NCBI GenBank assembly: GCA_964007475.1
Contig: OZ023273.1
Coordinates: 33,664,436-33,728,435 of the forward strand
DNA length: 64,000 bases
Origin: Hybos culiciformis
Lineage: Eukaryota > Arthropoda > Insecta > Diptera > Hybotidae
Direction: 5' to 3'
Part shown: one piece after another, positions 1 to 11,012 of the stretch
Layout: each line of letters begins with the position of its first letter
Position numbering within the stretch: the stretch's first letter is position 1
Program-made: the position numbers and the translations under genes
The notes under the pieces: generated by a model
The model's input: the letters and a program-made list of their open reading frames with translations, nothing else
Databases searched by the model: none
What the model was told of the DNA's origin: nothing

Positions 1-52
1 AACTAGGCATTATGACTGGGGATTTAGAACAAGGAAAAATGACCAGAACAAT

Positions 53-427
53 GTGTGCAATTCAATCGACCTAGTTGATGACAGTGATACTGCACATCAA
101 TCATCAATTGATAAAAAGCTGTCAATATTAATTTCGAATTCTACTGAGTTACAGAAAAATGTTGAAACGCTGTCGGAGAAAATTGATTCTTTTATCTCAA
201 ATGAAAAGAATCTTAATAATAAAATTGATCAGCTAGAGAGCTATAACAAGGAACTTGAAGGGAAGGTTCAGAACCTATCCATGGATTTGAAACGGCTTAA
301 AGTAAATGCAATTAAAAATGAGATGGTAATTAAGGGTATTAAGCTGTCAGCTGATAAGCCCCCTACCAATGAAATCCTGGCTATGATTGTATTTACTTAC
401 TTCATTTTGAACTGCGTAATACTATAA
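53..427 (+). pseudogene. LINE ORF1-like N-terminal fragment, copy 1
   Basis: The reading frame encodes a hydrophilic coiled-coil (heptad-like Leu/Ile spacing around IDQLESYNKELEGKVQNL) followed by NEMVIKGIK. That resembles the coiled coil and following segment of ORF1 proteins of non-LTR retrotransposons, where a 'xNNIIIxGI' motif follows the coil. A 4-base loss relative to the second copy, near position 20, removes the first codons from frame. The coding match ends near 390-410, where foldback-type sequence begins, so it is a truncated relic. The assignment rests on pattern only; a host gene fragment is possible. Confidence 0.45.
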
Positions 428-2108
428 ACAAAAATAATATCACTCACACTCACAATATTTCAATACAGACAAATACCAAAAAAAAAAAAAAAATTGCAAA
501 TGTATACCTCTCACATGCATCATATCAATGTCAAACAAAGCTTAGTTTATAATGCTAAAATCTAAATTTTCCCTCTGAGCTAATCTATACTTTCCCTCTG
601 AGCAAACAAAAAAAAAAAAAAAAAAAGAACCAATAAAAAAATACGCGACTATTTTTTTTTTTTTTCTAAAAAGCGGCCAGTCGATCAGTCGATGAATTTT
701 CTTAACATGTGTTTGAATCTACTATTTTAAAGGATCTTCGAACCTCTACTACTAAATTTTTAAGCGAGTGTGGTTGGATTTTAGTACAAAAATTTAAACC
801 ACACTTCAAAAATTGCACTTATTTTATTCAAAAAAACAAAATGAATAAAAATAGAACAATGGTAACCCTGAAAGAATTGCATTATAAAGTTTGCTGTCAA
901 TTGTCAAATGTCAAGTAAGAATTTTTTTTTTCTTTTATCAAAAAACGAGGAAAATGGAGGAATATTGTAAATATAAATTATAATTATAATAATTTTAATT
1001 ATTTGATTTTATTTTTAATTATAAAAAAAAAAAATTATAAAATTATTATTATTTTTTTTAATAATTAAAAATAAAATTTAAGAAGATCAGATAATTCCTA
1101 AAATAATAAAAAAAGGCGTAAGTGCAGTTTATGTGAACCACTCAGAACCGTCTGAAACTTGGAGGGGGGGTAGAGGCGGTGCCCAAACTTCCAAAACTGA
1201 AATCAGTTCTTGGGGCTCGGGCCCCGTTTCGGAGATATGACCCCCAAAGTTTTCATACATTTTTGTATGGGACATTTTTTTTTTTGCCCGATTGGCCCTA
1301 TTTTTGGGAAAAGGATAAAGGGGGTGCCCCAAAACAAGAGGGGGGTGGGGCGGCGGGCGGGCGGTCTGGTGGTTAAACCAACCACCAGAACGCTCGCCAG
1401 CCCCACTCTTGTTTTGGGGCACCCCCTACACTCTCTACAAAAAAATGGGGCAAATCGAGCAAAAAAAAAAATTTCCCATACAAAATGTATGAAAACTTTG
1501 AGGGCCATATCTCCGAAACGAGGTCCGAGCCCCAAGAACTGATTTCAGTTTTGGAAGTTTGAGCACCGCCTCTACCCCCCCTCCAAGTTTCAGCCGTTTC
1601 TGAGAGGTTCACATAAACTGCACTTTAGCCTAAAAAAAAATAGTAATTTTTCCAAAAAAAAAATTATTCGATTTTTTTTTTTCTGCAAAAAAGAAAATGA
1701 ATAATTTGTTTTGGAAAAATTACTAATTTTTTTTTTTAATATTTTAGGAATTAGCTGATCTTAAATCATCCGGTTTGAAATCATTTCGAGAAATAAATTT
1801 ACTTCCGTATTAATTAAATTTTATTTCCTGGCTTCATTCTGAACTTTTTTGTTTATTTTTTTCATTGTAAATGTATTGTTTTCAACTCCCTCTCACATGC
1901 ACATTAAAGCAGTATACAATACATGTTAATCAAATTTGTTATACAGCTCGTTGTGTATACATACAAACACGTAGACACTCGTCAATTTTATATCAATCGA
2001 CCTTCGGTCTCGTGATATAAATATGACTCGTGTCTATGTGTTTGTGTGTATACACAACTCGCAAGAATAACAAATTTTCATAACATGTACTGTAATCTAC
2101 TATTACTT
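412..2108. mobile_element. Branched foldback (palindromic) element, copy 1
   Basis: Four hairpins lie in series. An A/T palindrome sits at about 970-1080. A long inverted repeat at 1116-1630 has ~245-bp arms and a tiny centre at 1373-1380. A third hairpin lies at 1640-1735. A fourth at 1912-2095 has a central 'cgaccttcggtctcg'. Hairpins 2 and 3 are enclosed by an outer stem, 'gatcagataattcctaaaat' (1085-1104) pairing with 'attttaggaattagctgatc' (1741-1760). A shortened relative at 45876-46202 shares the left end ('cacaatatttcaatacag') and the last hairpin, which suggests a mobile family. No coding capacity is credible. Confidence 0.6.
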
Positions 2109-2760
2109 TAGATTTTTTAGAGTTAGTTTAGTAAAAATTTCTTTTGTATTCATCTGTCCATATCTATAATAATGACGAAACAATTTTTTGAATAAGATTT
2201 CCAGTTATTATAAATGCGAACAAAATTGTAAAACACAGTAAAAATAACTTTTTTTTCACAGTTTGAATACTAACTGCTAGGTATTTTGAAAAACTAATTG
2301 CTTTTATATTCAGAAATAAAGGAAGATTTTTTTGTTTAAATAAATATTGAATTTTATTATTACTTATTTCAACAAGTGCAATTTTCTAAATCAAATATTT
2401 TTTCAACAATTTTGTTATTGCATTGTTTTCACAGTATGCATTTTTGTCTGTTTTATTAATTATTAAGTTCTTCAAATATAATACTAATTACTAATTTTTA
2501 CGAGTATTGAAAATATATCAAATCTTTGTTCAATTATAAAAGTTTTCTAGCACTTAAAGTGTAAAAGGTTTTAGGAGATACATACATACATACCGTGACT
2601 ATTTCAAATAATAATACTAAAATAAACGTCTTATTGACAAAACCTAGCTTTCGGAATTCAAAAAAAATTTAAATCATGAGAATTTTTAAAGATTTCGGAT
2701 AATTTTGTACTTCTACAGTATTTTTCAAATAATTAGTTCTTAATGTTAATAACAAAAGCG

Positions 2761-3671
2761 ATCCCGATCAACCATTCTTTATATTTCTTGAAGAATATTT
2801 AAAAGTCTTGCACCGAATTGGGCAGAAAAATCGATATATAGAATATGTTTTACACTTCTATAATAATATTTAAATTTATTTAACAAACGTTAATTAACTT
2901 TAAAAATATTTATCATATTTCGTTGAAACTTTCTTTAAAAAAAAATCTTTTTATTTATTGCATCGCCTTTAAAAGATTGCAATAAAACTTTAGTTAAATT
3001 TCGATATAACCAGAAAACGTCGAAAAACTTTATGAATCGATAAAAATATTTTTCTAATTTTCTTTAAAATAATTTAACAGAAATATCTTTATGGATAGTC
3101 ACCATTTTTTGAAGAATTTGAACTGCTGAACGATATGATTTTTTATTTCGGAATATAAACACTAAAACACTAAAATTCGATGCAGTTCTTTAATATTTTT
3201 CTTCATATAAAAATTAAATTTTGTAATAAAAGTCGATAAATATTTTAAAAAATCAATAGTAATTTAAATTTTACTTTTGATTGGCAAAAATTATCATAGG
3301 ATGTAGCTGAATGGCTAAGATGCTAACACATGAACGTAAGGGAAGCAGGTTCAAACCCCGATAGCGGTGCAAAAATAAATTGTATTAAAAATGTAATTTA
3401 AATAAATATTACCTAAATATATATGAAAAAAAATTTATAATAAAAAAAAAAAATAAATAAATAAACAAAACTAATAATAAAAAAAAATAAATAAAAATTT
3501 TTTTTGATTTATTTCGGAAAATATGTTAAAGATTTTTTGATACCAATCGATACTTATTTGTGACTGGACAACTTTAAAATCCCGCATCGATTGCTAACAA
3601 TCGGTAAAGACAAATACTCGTGATTTTAATAAAGATTCTTCACGTAAGTATAAAGAATGGTTGATCGGGAT
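2761..3671. mobile_element. Terminal-inverted-repeat element, ~0.9 kb
   Basis: The left end reads 'atcccgatcaaccattcttt' and the right end is its reverse complement ('aaagaatggttgatcgggat'); the similarity continues inward imperfectly. The interior has no long frame and includes a tRNA-like repeat. In the second duplicated block the left end is kept (13362) but the right end falls in a 227-bp deletion. I could not define a target duplication. Confidence 0.5.
3299..3372 (+). repeat. tRNA-like (SINE-like) sequence, copy 1
   Basis: It has an A-box-like 'tagctgaatggctaa' and a B-box-like 'ggttcaaaccc' at tRNA spacing, but the ends do not pair as an acceptor stem. It is therefore a tRNA-derived repeat rather than a working tRNA. 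A duplicate lies at 14179-14252. Confidence 0.5.
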
Positions 3672-3942
3672 AAGAAAGCACAACATTTAAAAAAACTACA
3701 TATGAAATTAAATGAACATATTTTATACTTTATTTAGGTGTCTGTTTAATCAACGATCTTAATTATTCGGTTCGAATCCTAACTGATGCAAACCATAAAA
3801 CGCCCTTTGGTGCTTCTTTGGACCTAATACATAGCTAAGGATGTATAAATAAAATAAATAGTAAAAAACATAATATAGTATAGAATATGTATATTTTCAA
3901 TAAATTTTTTAATTTATTGTTCTATTGAAATGCACTATTTTC

Positions 3943-6244
3943 TCAAATATCAACACATTTCATATCGACACACATTTGGTTTTGTCCACAATTTGCACCA
4001 TTTGGAACCATACCGGGATTAGAACCAGAAAGTTCGTAATAAGCTGAATGGCATAGTCGGTACTTTCTGTCGTCTAAAATCCAAGAAGAATATGGAGAAA
4101 GATAATGTTGAATCGAAAATTTTAACGTCAATTCCTCTCCAGGAGTTTCGTGAGTGCACATCAATAAACCACATCTCTTACTATTATCATCGCATTTTGT
4201 ATAATTACTTATGCTGGGATCGAAGCCACAATGAGCAAAATATCTCCCTTCGGTGTTTAAATCAAAGCATTTGTTCTCAACAACGGCATCTAATCCAAAA
4301 AATTTTTGACATTGTTTAGAACGGCTTCCGCAGGAACCATTGTAACAATAAGCTTCTCCATCATTACATGGGGTTGCATTTGGAATAAAATCGTCAGCTG
4401 GGCAATCTCGGCTTCTACCATCGCAACTTTCTTGATAGTCACATTCACCTTTAGATGATCTGCAAACAATCCCGCGTGGTTTCGTTTGACAAGTATTCAA
4501 GTCACAACACTTTCCACTTCCACAAGTTGCATCTGGGGCTAGCTTGCATGTATTAGCGTCACAACATTTATTCTTACAAAACAAAGGAATTCCACAATCA
4601 CAATCTTCACCTATAATTTTCTTAGTTTAGTAAACATATCAACAAAAAAGAAGCATAAAAAATTTTTTGTATGTTTTTGTAAAAAAGTAACTTTTAAGTA
4701 CTGAAAAATTCGCACTTTGTCTTGACATCCATCTGAAACTATTTATGTTCATTTTTCAACAAAAATAAATTAAAAGCGGCTCAAGGGAAGTGTTTAAAAA
4801 AGATAAAATATTTTTTATCTGTTAAATTTATGTGAATACATTACCATCCTCAACTACACCATTTCCGCAGGTTGGTGAATCGAATATGCGATCTGGTTCA
4901 TTTTTTAAGCAGTTTGTTAAGCCAAGTTCAACAGAAGCATTAAATGCCTTTTCACTGCAACTACTCCAATGCAAATTTGGTACTTTTCTAGATATAGCAG
5001 ACATAACACATGGGTCTTCCGATGATGTGTAAGATTCATCACTTTCGTCGTGTATCATTCCAAACGCATGACCCATTTCGTGTGCAACAGTCACAGCAAC
5101 TTGAAGAATATCATCACTGTGGTTACTTATGATTCCACCAGACATTTTCAAAGAGCAAATAGTTTTCACATTGGATTTTCCTATTCAAAACAATATGTAA
5201 AATTAATTGTTACTTTTTTTTTTTTTATACGTAAGAAATTTGAAGAACTTTGAACATTTTATTTAAAAAAAAAAAAAATTAAAATTTTTGTCAAATGTTA
5301 GGCAAAATGGTCGGTTCGGTATTTCAATTAAAGAATTAAAGAATAACATTTCTTACCTATAACTCCACCATCAAATTTTTGATTTGTTAGCAACATTGCA
5401 TAATCATTCGGATATTTAGGTGTTATTTTTTTGGACCGATATTCGAAGAATTGGTTTAAAACTTTAAGGCTGTTTGCATCTATCGGGATTTCATTACCAT
5501 TCTTCCATATCACGACATCAGTTAATACTACATGAACATTTAAGGACGCGTAAATCTGAAAAATACGTTAAATTTTTTTAAAGAAGAAAAAGATTGAAGT
5601 TTTTAATTATACTTACAGCGTTTACATTGCTGATTAGATCTTTGGAATATTTATTTATTTCAGCAATATTTCTATTCATAGCATTATAAATACCGTTGTC
5701 AATGACCATTACTAGTTCTACATAAAGTGGTTCTCCGGCAGCCTCAGAACTAATTAAAACCTTTAAAATAATAATTTTGATTATAAATTAAAATCAGAAA
5801 TTTAAGGCAGTTAATTCTTTATTAAAAAATCTTATTCGAAGAAAATCGTGGTAGATAATGTGGATGCAATAATTTTTATAGGTTTCAATTTACATTAAGT
5901 GCTGCTTCGCAATAAAGGAAGGATTTTTAAAATTTTATCTATTTAATGTAATTGTATTTTTATATTGTTTAAATTAATTTTAAAGCTGTTTTTATTTTAA
6001 GGGTGTTAAATATTTTTAAATCCTAAAAACTTGTTTATGAAAACAGTTGGATGGGTGTGAAGATTAATAAAATAAATCTATCTCCTTCACTTTTTATATG
6101 ATACAACTTGGACCTTACGGTAGTAAAAAGCAGTTTTTTCCAAAATTATAAAATATTAAAAATACGTTACTATGAAAATTCAATTACATTGCAAATGGAT
6201 GCAAGGGAAAAAAAACCCAAAATTTTCCAACTATTAAACTTCAT
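3943..6244 (-). CDS. Secreted M12B metalloprotease-disintegrin, gene 1
   Basis: Five exons give 467 codons: 6188-6244, 5617-5760, 5357-5555, 4845-5180 and 3943-4610. All junctions are GT-AG, with phases 0, 0, 1, 1. Exon 1 is a 19-residue signal peptide (hydrophobic core ILGFFSLASIC). Exon 2 starts the catalytic fold with YVELVMVIDN. Exon 4 carries the zinc site HEMGHAFGMIHD and a CVMS Met-turn, then the disintegrin start CGNG. Exon 5 holds the rest of the disintegrin domain, with an ECD loop (GECDYQESC), and the cysteine-rich domain. Reprolysins cleave extracellular or membrane proteins with a Zn ion. There is no prodomain, EGF module or membrane anchor, so the product should be secreted. N-glycosylation sequons occur (NAT, NGS, NYT). 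The start is fixed by the signal exon lying just behind a TATA/initiator pair. A polyadenylation signal lies at 3913-3918. The domain call is firm; the biological role is unknown. Confidence 0.88.
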
Positions 6245-6267
6245 TGCCGCGTAAGTAATATAACAAG

Positions 6268-6303
6268 ACTGTAACTAGGCTTTAAAATAACTGGTTTTAT
6301 ATA
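6268..6303 (-). promoter_or_regulatory. TATA box and initiator, gene 1
   Basis: On the minus strand TATATAAAA (6295-6303) is followed about 30 bases later by ACAGT (6268-6272), the spacing of an insect TATA-initiator core promoter. The implied 5' leader is about 25 bases. Confidence 0.55.
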
Positions 6304-7870
6304 CAGAATTTTTTTTATTAAAATCGTTTTATTATTAACAAACTTCGCACCATCATTCTGTTTATTCAAATGTATCAATCGTACAAACAAATTTTCATGC
6401 TGTTGCTATACTGACAAAAACGCTATTTTTTTCAAACAATTAAAACAAATTTCCAAAAATTGACATTTATATTCAAATATTTCAAAAAAATATATAGTTC
6501 GAAAGCATTTTGCCTTTGCATATATTTTTTAATTTTTACCTTAATTACGTACTATCAAATATTGTAAATAGGACCACTAAATTTGATTGAATTAAGAATT
6601 GTACGTCAAGTCGTATAATAAATATTGAATTTATTCAACCTTTGAATTGGAAAATAACAAGAATTAAATTTACATTTTTTTGAACTGTAACTTAAATTAA
6701 GAAAGTCTAAAATATTAATCTGAAACAACCTGAGTGGGTCATACATTTTTTTTTTGATCGCCTTATGACCCTACTCAAACCGCCACAACGTAACAAAACT
6801 CTAAATTCTGTGAATTTAAAATGAAAGAAGTTAAAAAAAATTTGTAGGTTTTCTAAATTTGTAAATACCATAAAAATGTAGGACAAAACTTCATAATGTG
6901 GCACAAAGATCCACTAAACTGGGCCATAATACCATAAAATGAATAAAAAAGAAAATTGCTATTACATCGTATCAACTTTTTATTTTAGAGGAACTCAAAA
7001 GCCAAAAACCAAAAAATTTAAAAACATATATAAGTTATGCAATAAAAAAATTATTTAATAAATTTTTTCTTACATACTTTAACAAAACACAATAAATTTA
7101 GTAAAAACTAAATTAATTTTCAATAAAAAGATAATATTTGAAAACAAAACACATAAGCAATTCAATTTCAATTGATTTATAAATTAAGAAAAAGAAAAAC
7201 TTTGTTCAGCTTTTCAGATGTTCAAGAAAAAAATAAATTAAAATTTAATCAATAATTAAGGAAGCTAACCATACCATCTGTAGATTTTCATATTAAATGT
7301 CCGTTCGTCCGTCCGCGAGAAAAATGCTTCTAACTAATGAACCACTCAATCGACTTTTATTCTGTTAATGCCAAAACATGCGGAATCTCGTTCACTTCCA
7401 CCTCGATTAAAATTTGAGATTCTTTTATTTCGGGTTTCGAAGTAAGGCACTCTCAACCAACCAACCAAGGGCTAAATAATTTTCAAATAAAATTTTTATA
7501 AATTATACATTTTATGAAAGTTTAAATGATTAAATTGTGATTAAAGTGTTGTAAATTGTCCATACGAGGAACTTAAAAAAATGGTTAGAGCTTAAAGATT
7601 CGGACGATGGTCCAGATTTCGATGAAAATTGTTATATTTGAACATATATACGGTTTTATTGGATTTCGACCGGATTGGATGGATAGATATCGATTAGAGC
7701 ATAAATTTTCAATGTGTCCTCCGCACAGCTCAAGGGCTCCGCACAAAATTATAATTTTAGAATTTTGCAAAAGTTTTTAACCAAAACAATTTTTTCTTTC
7801 TCTACGAAATTTTAAAATTTCTCAAAAGTTTTAACTAGAACAATTTTTTCTTTCTTATATTTTTATTTTG
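6304..7870. other. A/T-rich region upstream of gene 1
   Basis: No gene is seen. There is a small hairpin at about 6730-6775 ('gtgggtcata' with 'tatgaccctac') and a tract at 7295-7680 with transposon-like phrases such as 'gtccgttcgtccgtccgcg'. The same tract in the second block is split by the BEL/Pao insertion. Confidence 0.5.
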
Positions 7871-7984
7871 AAGTTTATACTTCTTTAGCCGCGTTTGATG
7901 ATTTTTGGTAGAGGGTAAAAATCCATTTTCGAATCGAATTTTTCTCGGAATCGTCATCATTTTTCTCAGAAAAATAAGAATAAG

Positions 7985-8362
7985 AATACTTATTTTTTTA
8001 TTATATTTAAGAAACCCAAAATCATATGGACAATATGGCTTAGTGGCTAGAACATCAGACTGTAAGTCTGAAGTTGCCTGGTTTGGTTCCCAATGACAAC
8101 ATTTTTTAATTTCAAATATATGTATATATAGGGCCCAATATTACAAGCAAAAAAATTACATATCCTACCAATAAAAAAATTATGTTCAAAAAAATTAAAA
8201 ATTATTATGTTCAAAAAAATTAAAAAAATTAAAAAAAAAAATGTATTCTTTGGGGGAATCGAACCTGACACCTTCACTCTTATAGTCTGATGTTCTAGCC
8301 ACTAAGCCATATAGCCCATATGATTTTGCCTTTCTAAAATATAATAAAAAAATAATTCTAAT
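7985..8362. mobile_element. Foldback element built from inverted tRNA-like sequences
   Basis: A tRNA-like sequence at 8030-8096 (A box 'tggcttagtgg', anticodon-like loop with GTA, degenerate B box) is repeated in reverse complement at 8247-8325. Outside these the flanks also mirror each other ('caaaatcatatgg' and 'ccatatgattttg', then 'ttattatattt' and 'aaatataataa'). The whole forms a ~380-bp inverted repeat with a ~150-bp spacer. Short frames inside are not genes. Confidence 0.55.
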
Positions 8363-8612
8363 AAACCATTTATTTTTTTGTTTTTATTTTATTCTTGTAG
8401 GAGAATAAGAATACTCAAAAAAGAATAAGAATAAGAATTAGAATACTCAAAAAACGACGAGAATAAGAATACTCAAAAAACAAATTTGAAAAATGTACAC
8501 AAAAATCTTTATCAATTTTATAAAGTAGAACAACAACTTGAGATTTAATATTATTTAGGAAAATAAATCAAAAATATTTTTTGTATTTTTTTAAAAAGCT
8601 AAACTCATATAG

Positions 8613-8683
8613 ACAATATGTCTTAGGGGAACATCAGACTGTAAGTCTGAAGGTGCCTGGTTCGATTCCCAATGACGAGATTT
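8613..8683 (+). repeat. tRNA-like sequence, single copy
   Basis: It shares 'aacatcagactgtaagtctg' and 'ggttcgattccc' with the inverted pair at 7985-8362. The A box is damaged, so it is a tRNA-derived repeat and not a gene. Confidence 0.5.
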
Positions 8684-8741
8684 TTGTGAAATATTTTAAT
8701 TTTTTTTTTCATAATAATTAGTTTTTTTGAGATATTTAAAC

Positions 8742-9032
8742 CGGCGATGTGCAACCTGCGGCAACAAAAATTGCACTTGATTTGAATAAATTCAGCCAAA
8801 GCAAAAACACTCAAATTTCTCATTAAATTTTATTTATTTTTTTACTCTTTGTATAGATTTATTTTATATTTTGTTATGTTTTATGTTGCAATTTTACAAA
8901 TTCTGAATTCTGAATTAAATCAAAACCAATAATCCATTATTATTTTATTCATTCGTTTTTTTATATGTGGCTCATGCCGAGGTACGAAATTTATTCAGTG
9001 GCTCTGGCACGCAATTGAGTTGCACATGCCTG
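8742..9032. mobile_element. Non-autonomous hAT element, 291 bp
   Basis: The ends read CGGCGATGTGCAACC and GGTGCAAC-type inverted sequence (GTTGCACATGCCTG at the right). An exact 8-bp duplication ATTTAAAC lies at 8734-8741 and 9033-9040. Terminal motif and 8-bp target size fit the hAT superfamily. There is no transposase inside. Confidence 0.7.
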
Positions 9033-9084
9033 ATTTAAACAAACCAAAATGTTTTTATCAGCCAGTAATTTATTATTTTTTTTT

Positions 9085-9150
9085 AATTTTCTATATACAT
9101 ATTCTATATACATATTCCATATACACATTCTATATACATATTCTATTTTT
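9085..9150. repeat. Short tandem repeat, ~14-bp unit
   Basis: About five units of a 'tctatatacatat'-like sequence, with one unit varied. No function is indicated. Confidence 0.6.
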
Positions 9151-10012
9151 GAAGCAAAACACAGAGCTAAGTAAAATTGTAGCAAATTTGGTGGCAAAGG
9201 TTATTTTTTGGTTCAAAAAAATTTGCAAATTAGGCAAAAACTTTTAATTAATAAATAATAAAATACATATTATAAAATTAAAATGTAGCTAAAAACTTAT
9301 TTGAGAACTTAGTTGAAAACTGTAAAATTTCATATATGAATTAATGCAATTGAATATTGCTATAAAATGGATGTAAAAAATATTGGAAACGTTCATAAAT
9401 TTAAGTATCGAGATCCTATTTCATTTTAAAAATTTAATTGTGAAAAAAAAATTATCCTGTTCAGAAATCAGTTTTTTAATAGCGAGTTGAATGAACTATT
9501 TTTCAATATTGTGGGCAGCGTTCTGCAATATTCACAGCTTTTTCGTGCAATCTTATTTTCACAATAGAATTAACATAATCTTGTGATCATTCATAAAAAA
9601 TTAAGACACCGGATAATAGGTATATCACTAAAGTCCCAACTAATTTTCAAAAATGTTTTACCACTTACTATGGCAAGACAGTTATTTGTATATATGTATT
9701 TAAACAAGCATTTGTTAATCCTGTTGTAGTTAATAAGATAATAAACGCTAAAAAAAGTACGAATTTTCCGGGAGAAAAATATGTAAGAAAAGTGATCACA
9801 TTTCATTTCATGTTTCATGTTTTTGTTTTATTTTTTTTACAGAGACCATGTAACCACTAAAGTTATAAACATTATATCCTATAAAACAAATTTATAATAT
9901 TGGACGCACTAAACTCGTTACAAATAATTTTATAAAAGCCTTGAGAAACAACATAGGTATATTTTGGCATTGATAGTATAGATATCGATCAAGTAATTTA
10001 TCATTATAGGTT

Positions 10013-10195
10013 TTCCCAGCTCAAAATATGCAAAAAAAAATTTTCAAAATAGATAGTTCCGTTGGAATAAAGATTACCTGGCCAAAAATTTTGGGTAGGG
10101 ATCCCGGCTCAAAATATGCAAAAAAAAAATTTCCAAAATAGGTAGCTCCGGTGAAATAAAGATAACCAGACCAAACATTTTGGGTAGGAATTCAT
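10013..10195. repeat. Two-unit tandem repeat, ~100-bp unit
   Basis: The sequence 'gctcaaaatatgcaaaaa' through 'attttgggtagg' occurs twice in tandem with a few changes. It lies in the spacer between the two duplicated blocks. Confidence 0.6.
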
Positions 10196-10235
10196 AATTA
10201 TCGTACTTTTCTGCTGCCTGGCACTTCCAGACTTT

Positions 10236-10303
10236 TTTTAATTTCAAATATATGTATATATAGGGCCCAATATTACAAGCAAAAAAATTACATATCCTAC
10301 CAA
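10236..10303. repeat. Displaced copy of 8103-8172
   Basis: About 68 bases from 'tttaatttcaaatatatg' to 'acatatcctaccaat' repeat the spacer of the tRNA-like foldback at 7985-8362. The tRNA-like arms are absent here. Confidence 0.6.
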
Positions 10304-10592
10304 TTGGTTGGTTGGCAACACTTGCAAGTAAAATTTTTGCGCTCTAAGAATTTAATTTTAAATTTATTTTAAATTAACAAAAGGAAAAAAAAAATTAAAG
10401 TTTCAATTAATTTGCTAAAATAAAACCAATATTATCATCACTACAGATATTTAAATTTTTTTGATTTTAAATTTAAATATATTCTGAAGAATATCATCAA
10501 ATCAACCCATTTCAATCTCATCATTCTCATCTGATACCTACATCGTTTTTTTTATTTTATTGTATTTTCTTTGAGGTTATAAACTAGGCATT

Positions 10593-11012
10593 ATGACTGG
10601 AAGGGGATTTAGAACAAGGAAAAATGATCAGAACAATGTGTGCAATTCAATCGACCTAGTTGATGACAGTGATACTGCACATCAATCATCAATTGATAAA
10701 AAGCTGTCAATATTAATTTCGAATTCTACTGAGTTACAGAAAAATGTTGAAACGCTGTCGGAGAAAATTGATTCTTTTATCTCAAATGAAAAGAATCTTA
10801 ATAATAAAATTGATCAGCTAGAGAGCTATAACAAGGAACTTGAAGGGAAGGTTCAGAACCTATCCATGGATTTGAAACGGCTTAAAGTAAATGCAATTAA
10901 AAATGAGATGGTAATTAAGGGTATTAAGCTGTCAGCTGATAAGCCCCCTACCAATGAAATCCTGGCTATGATTGTATTTACTTACTTCATTTTGAACTGC
11001 GTAATACTATAA
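10593..11012 (+). pseudogene. LINE ORF1-like N-terminal fragment, copy 2
   Basis: This is a 139-codon open frame starting MTGRGFRTRK, the intact counterpart of the fragment at 53-427. A basic N-terminus precedes a long coiled coil and the NEMVIKGIK segment. The last ~15 codons (hydrophobic, FTYFILNCVIL) come from the repeat joined downstream, so the protein is a chimera rather than a full ORF1. No reverse transcriptase follows. I consider it non-functional debris carried by the segmental duplication. Confidence 0.45.

Larger units (their letters stand above)
2109..3942. other. A/T-rich spacer downstream of metalloprotease 1
   Basis: No gene is visible. The stretch contains a terminal-inverted-repeat element (2761-3671), a tRNA-like repeat (3299-3372) and A-rich runs. 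The last ~40 bases before the stop codon of gene 1 contain its likely polyadenylation signal (AATAAA on the minus strand, 3913-3918). Confidence 0.6.
1..7870. repeat. Segmental duplication, block 1
   Basis: This block is nearly identical to the block at 10584-25255 once insertions are removed. It holds a LINE ORF1 fragment, the branched foldback element, a tRNA-like repeat and the whole first metalloprotease gene. Its left end lies outside the window. Homology stops near 7870, where this copy turns to a tract with 'gaagtttatact' while the other copy turns to T/A-rich sequence. Coding differences between the two metalloproteases amount to about five residues, so the duplication is recent. Confidence 0.85.
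9041..10583. other. Spacer between the duplicated blocks
   Basis: Apart from the repeats listed, I see no gene. Open frames here are short, A/T-driven and lack splice or promoter context. Confidence 0.5.

Noticed and set aside
1129..1612. Several overlapping open frames on both strands
   Set aside because: All read the arms of one palindrome, so each frame has a mirror image. No codon bias or homology.
8030..8096. Possible tRNA-Tyr gene
   Set aside because: Anticodon-like GTA loop and boxes are present, but acceptor ends do not pair and the sequence is one half of a foldback repeat.
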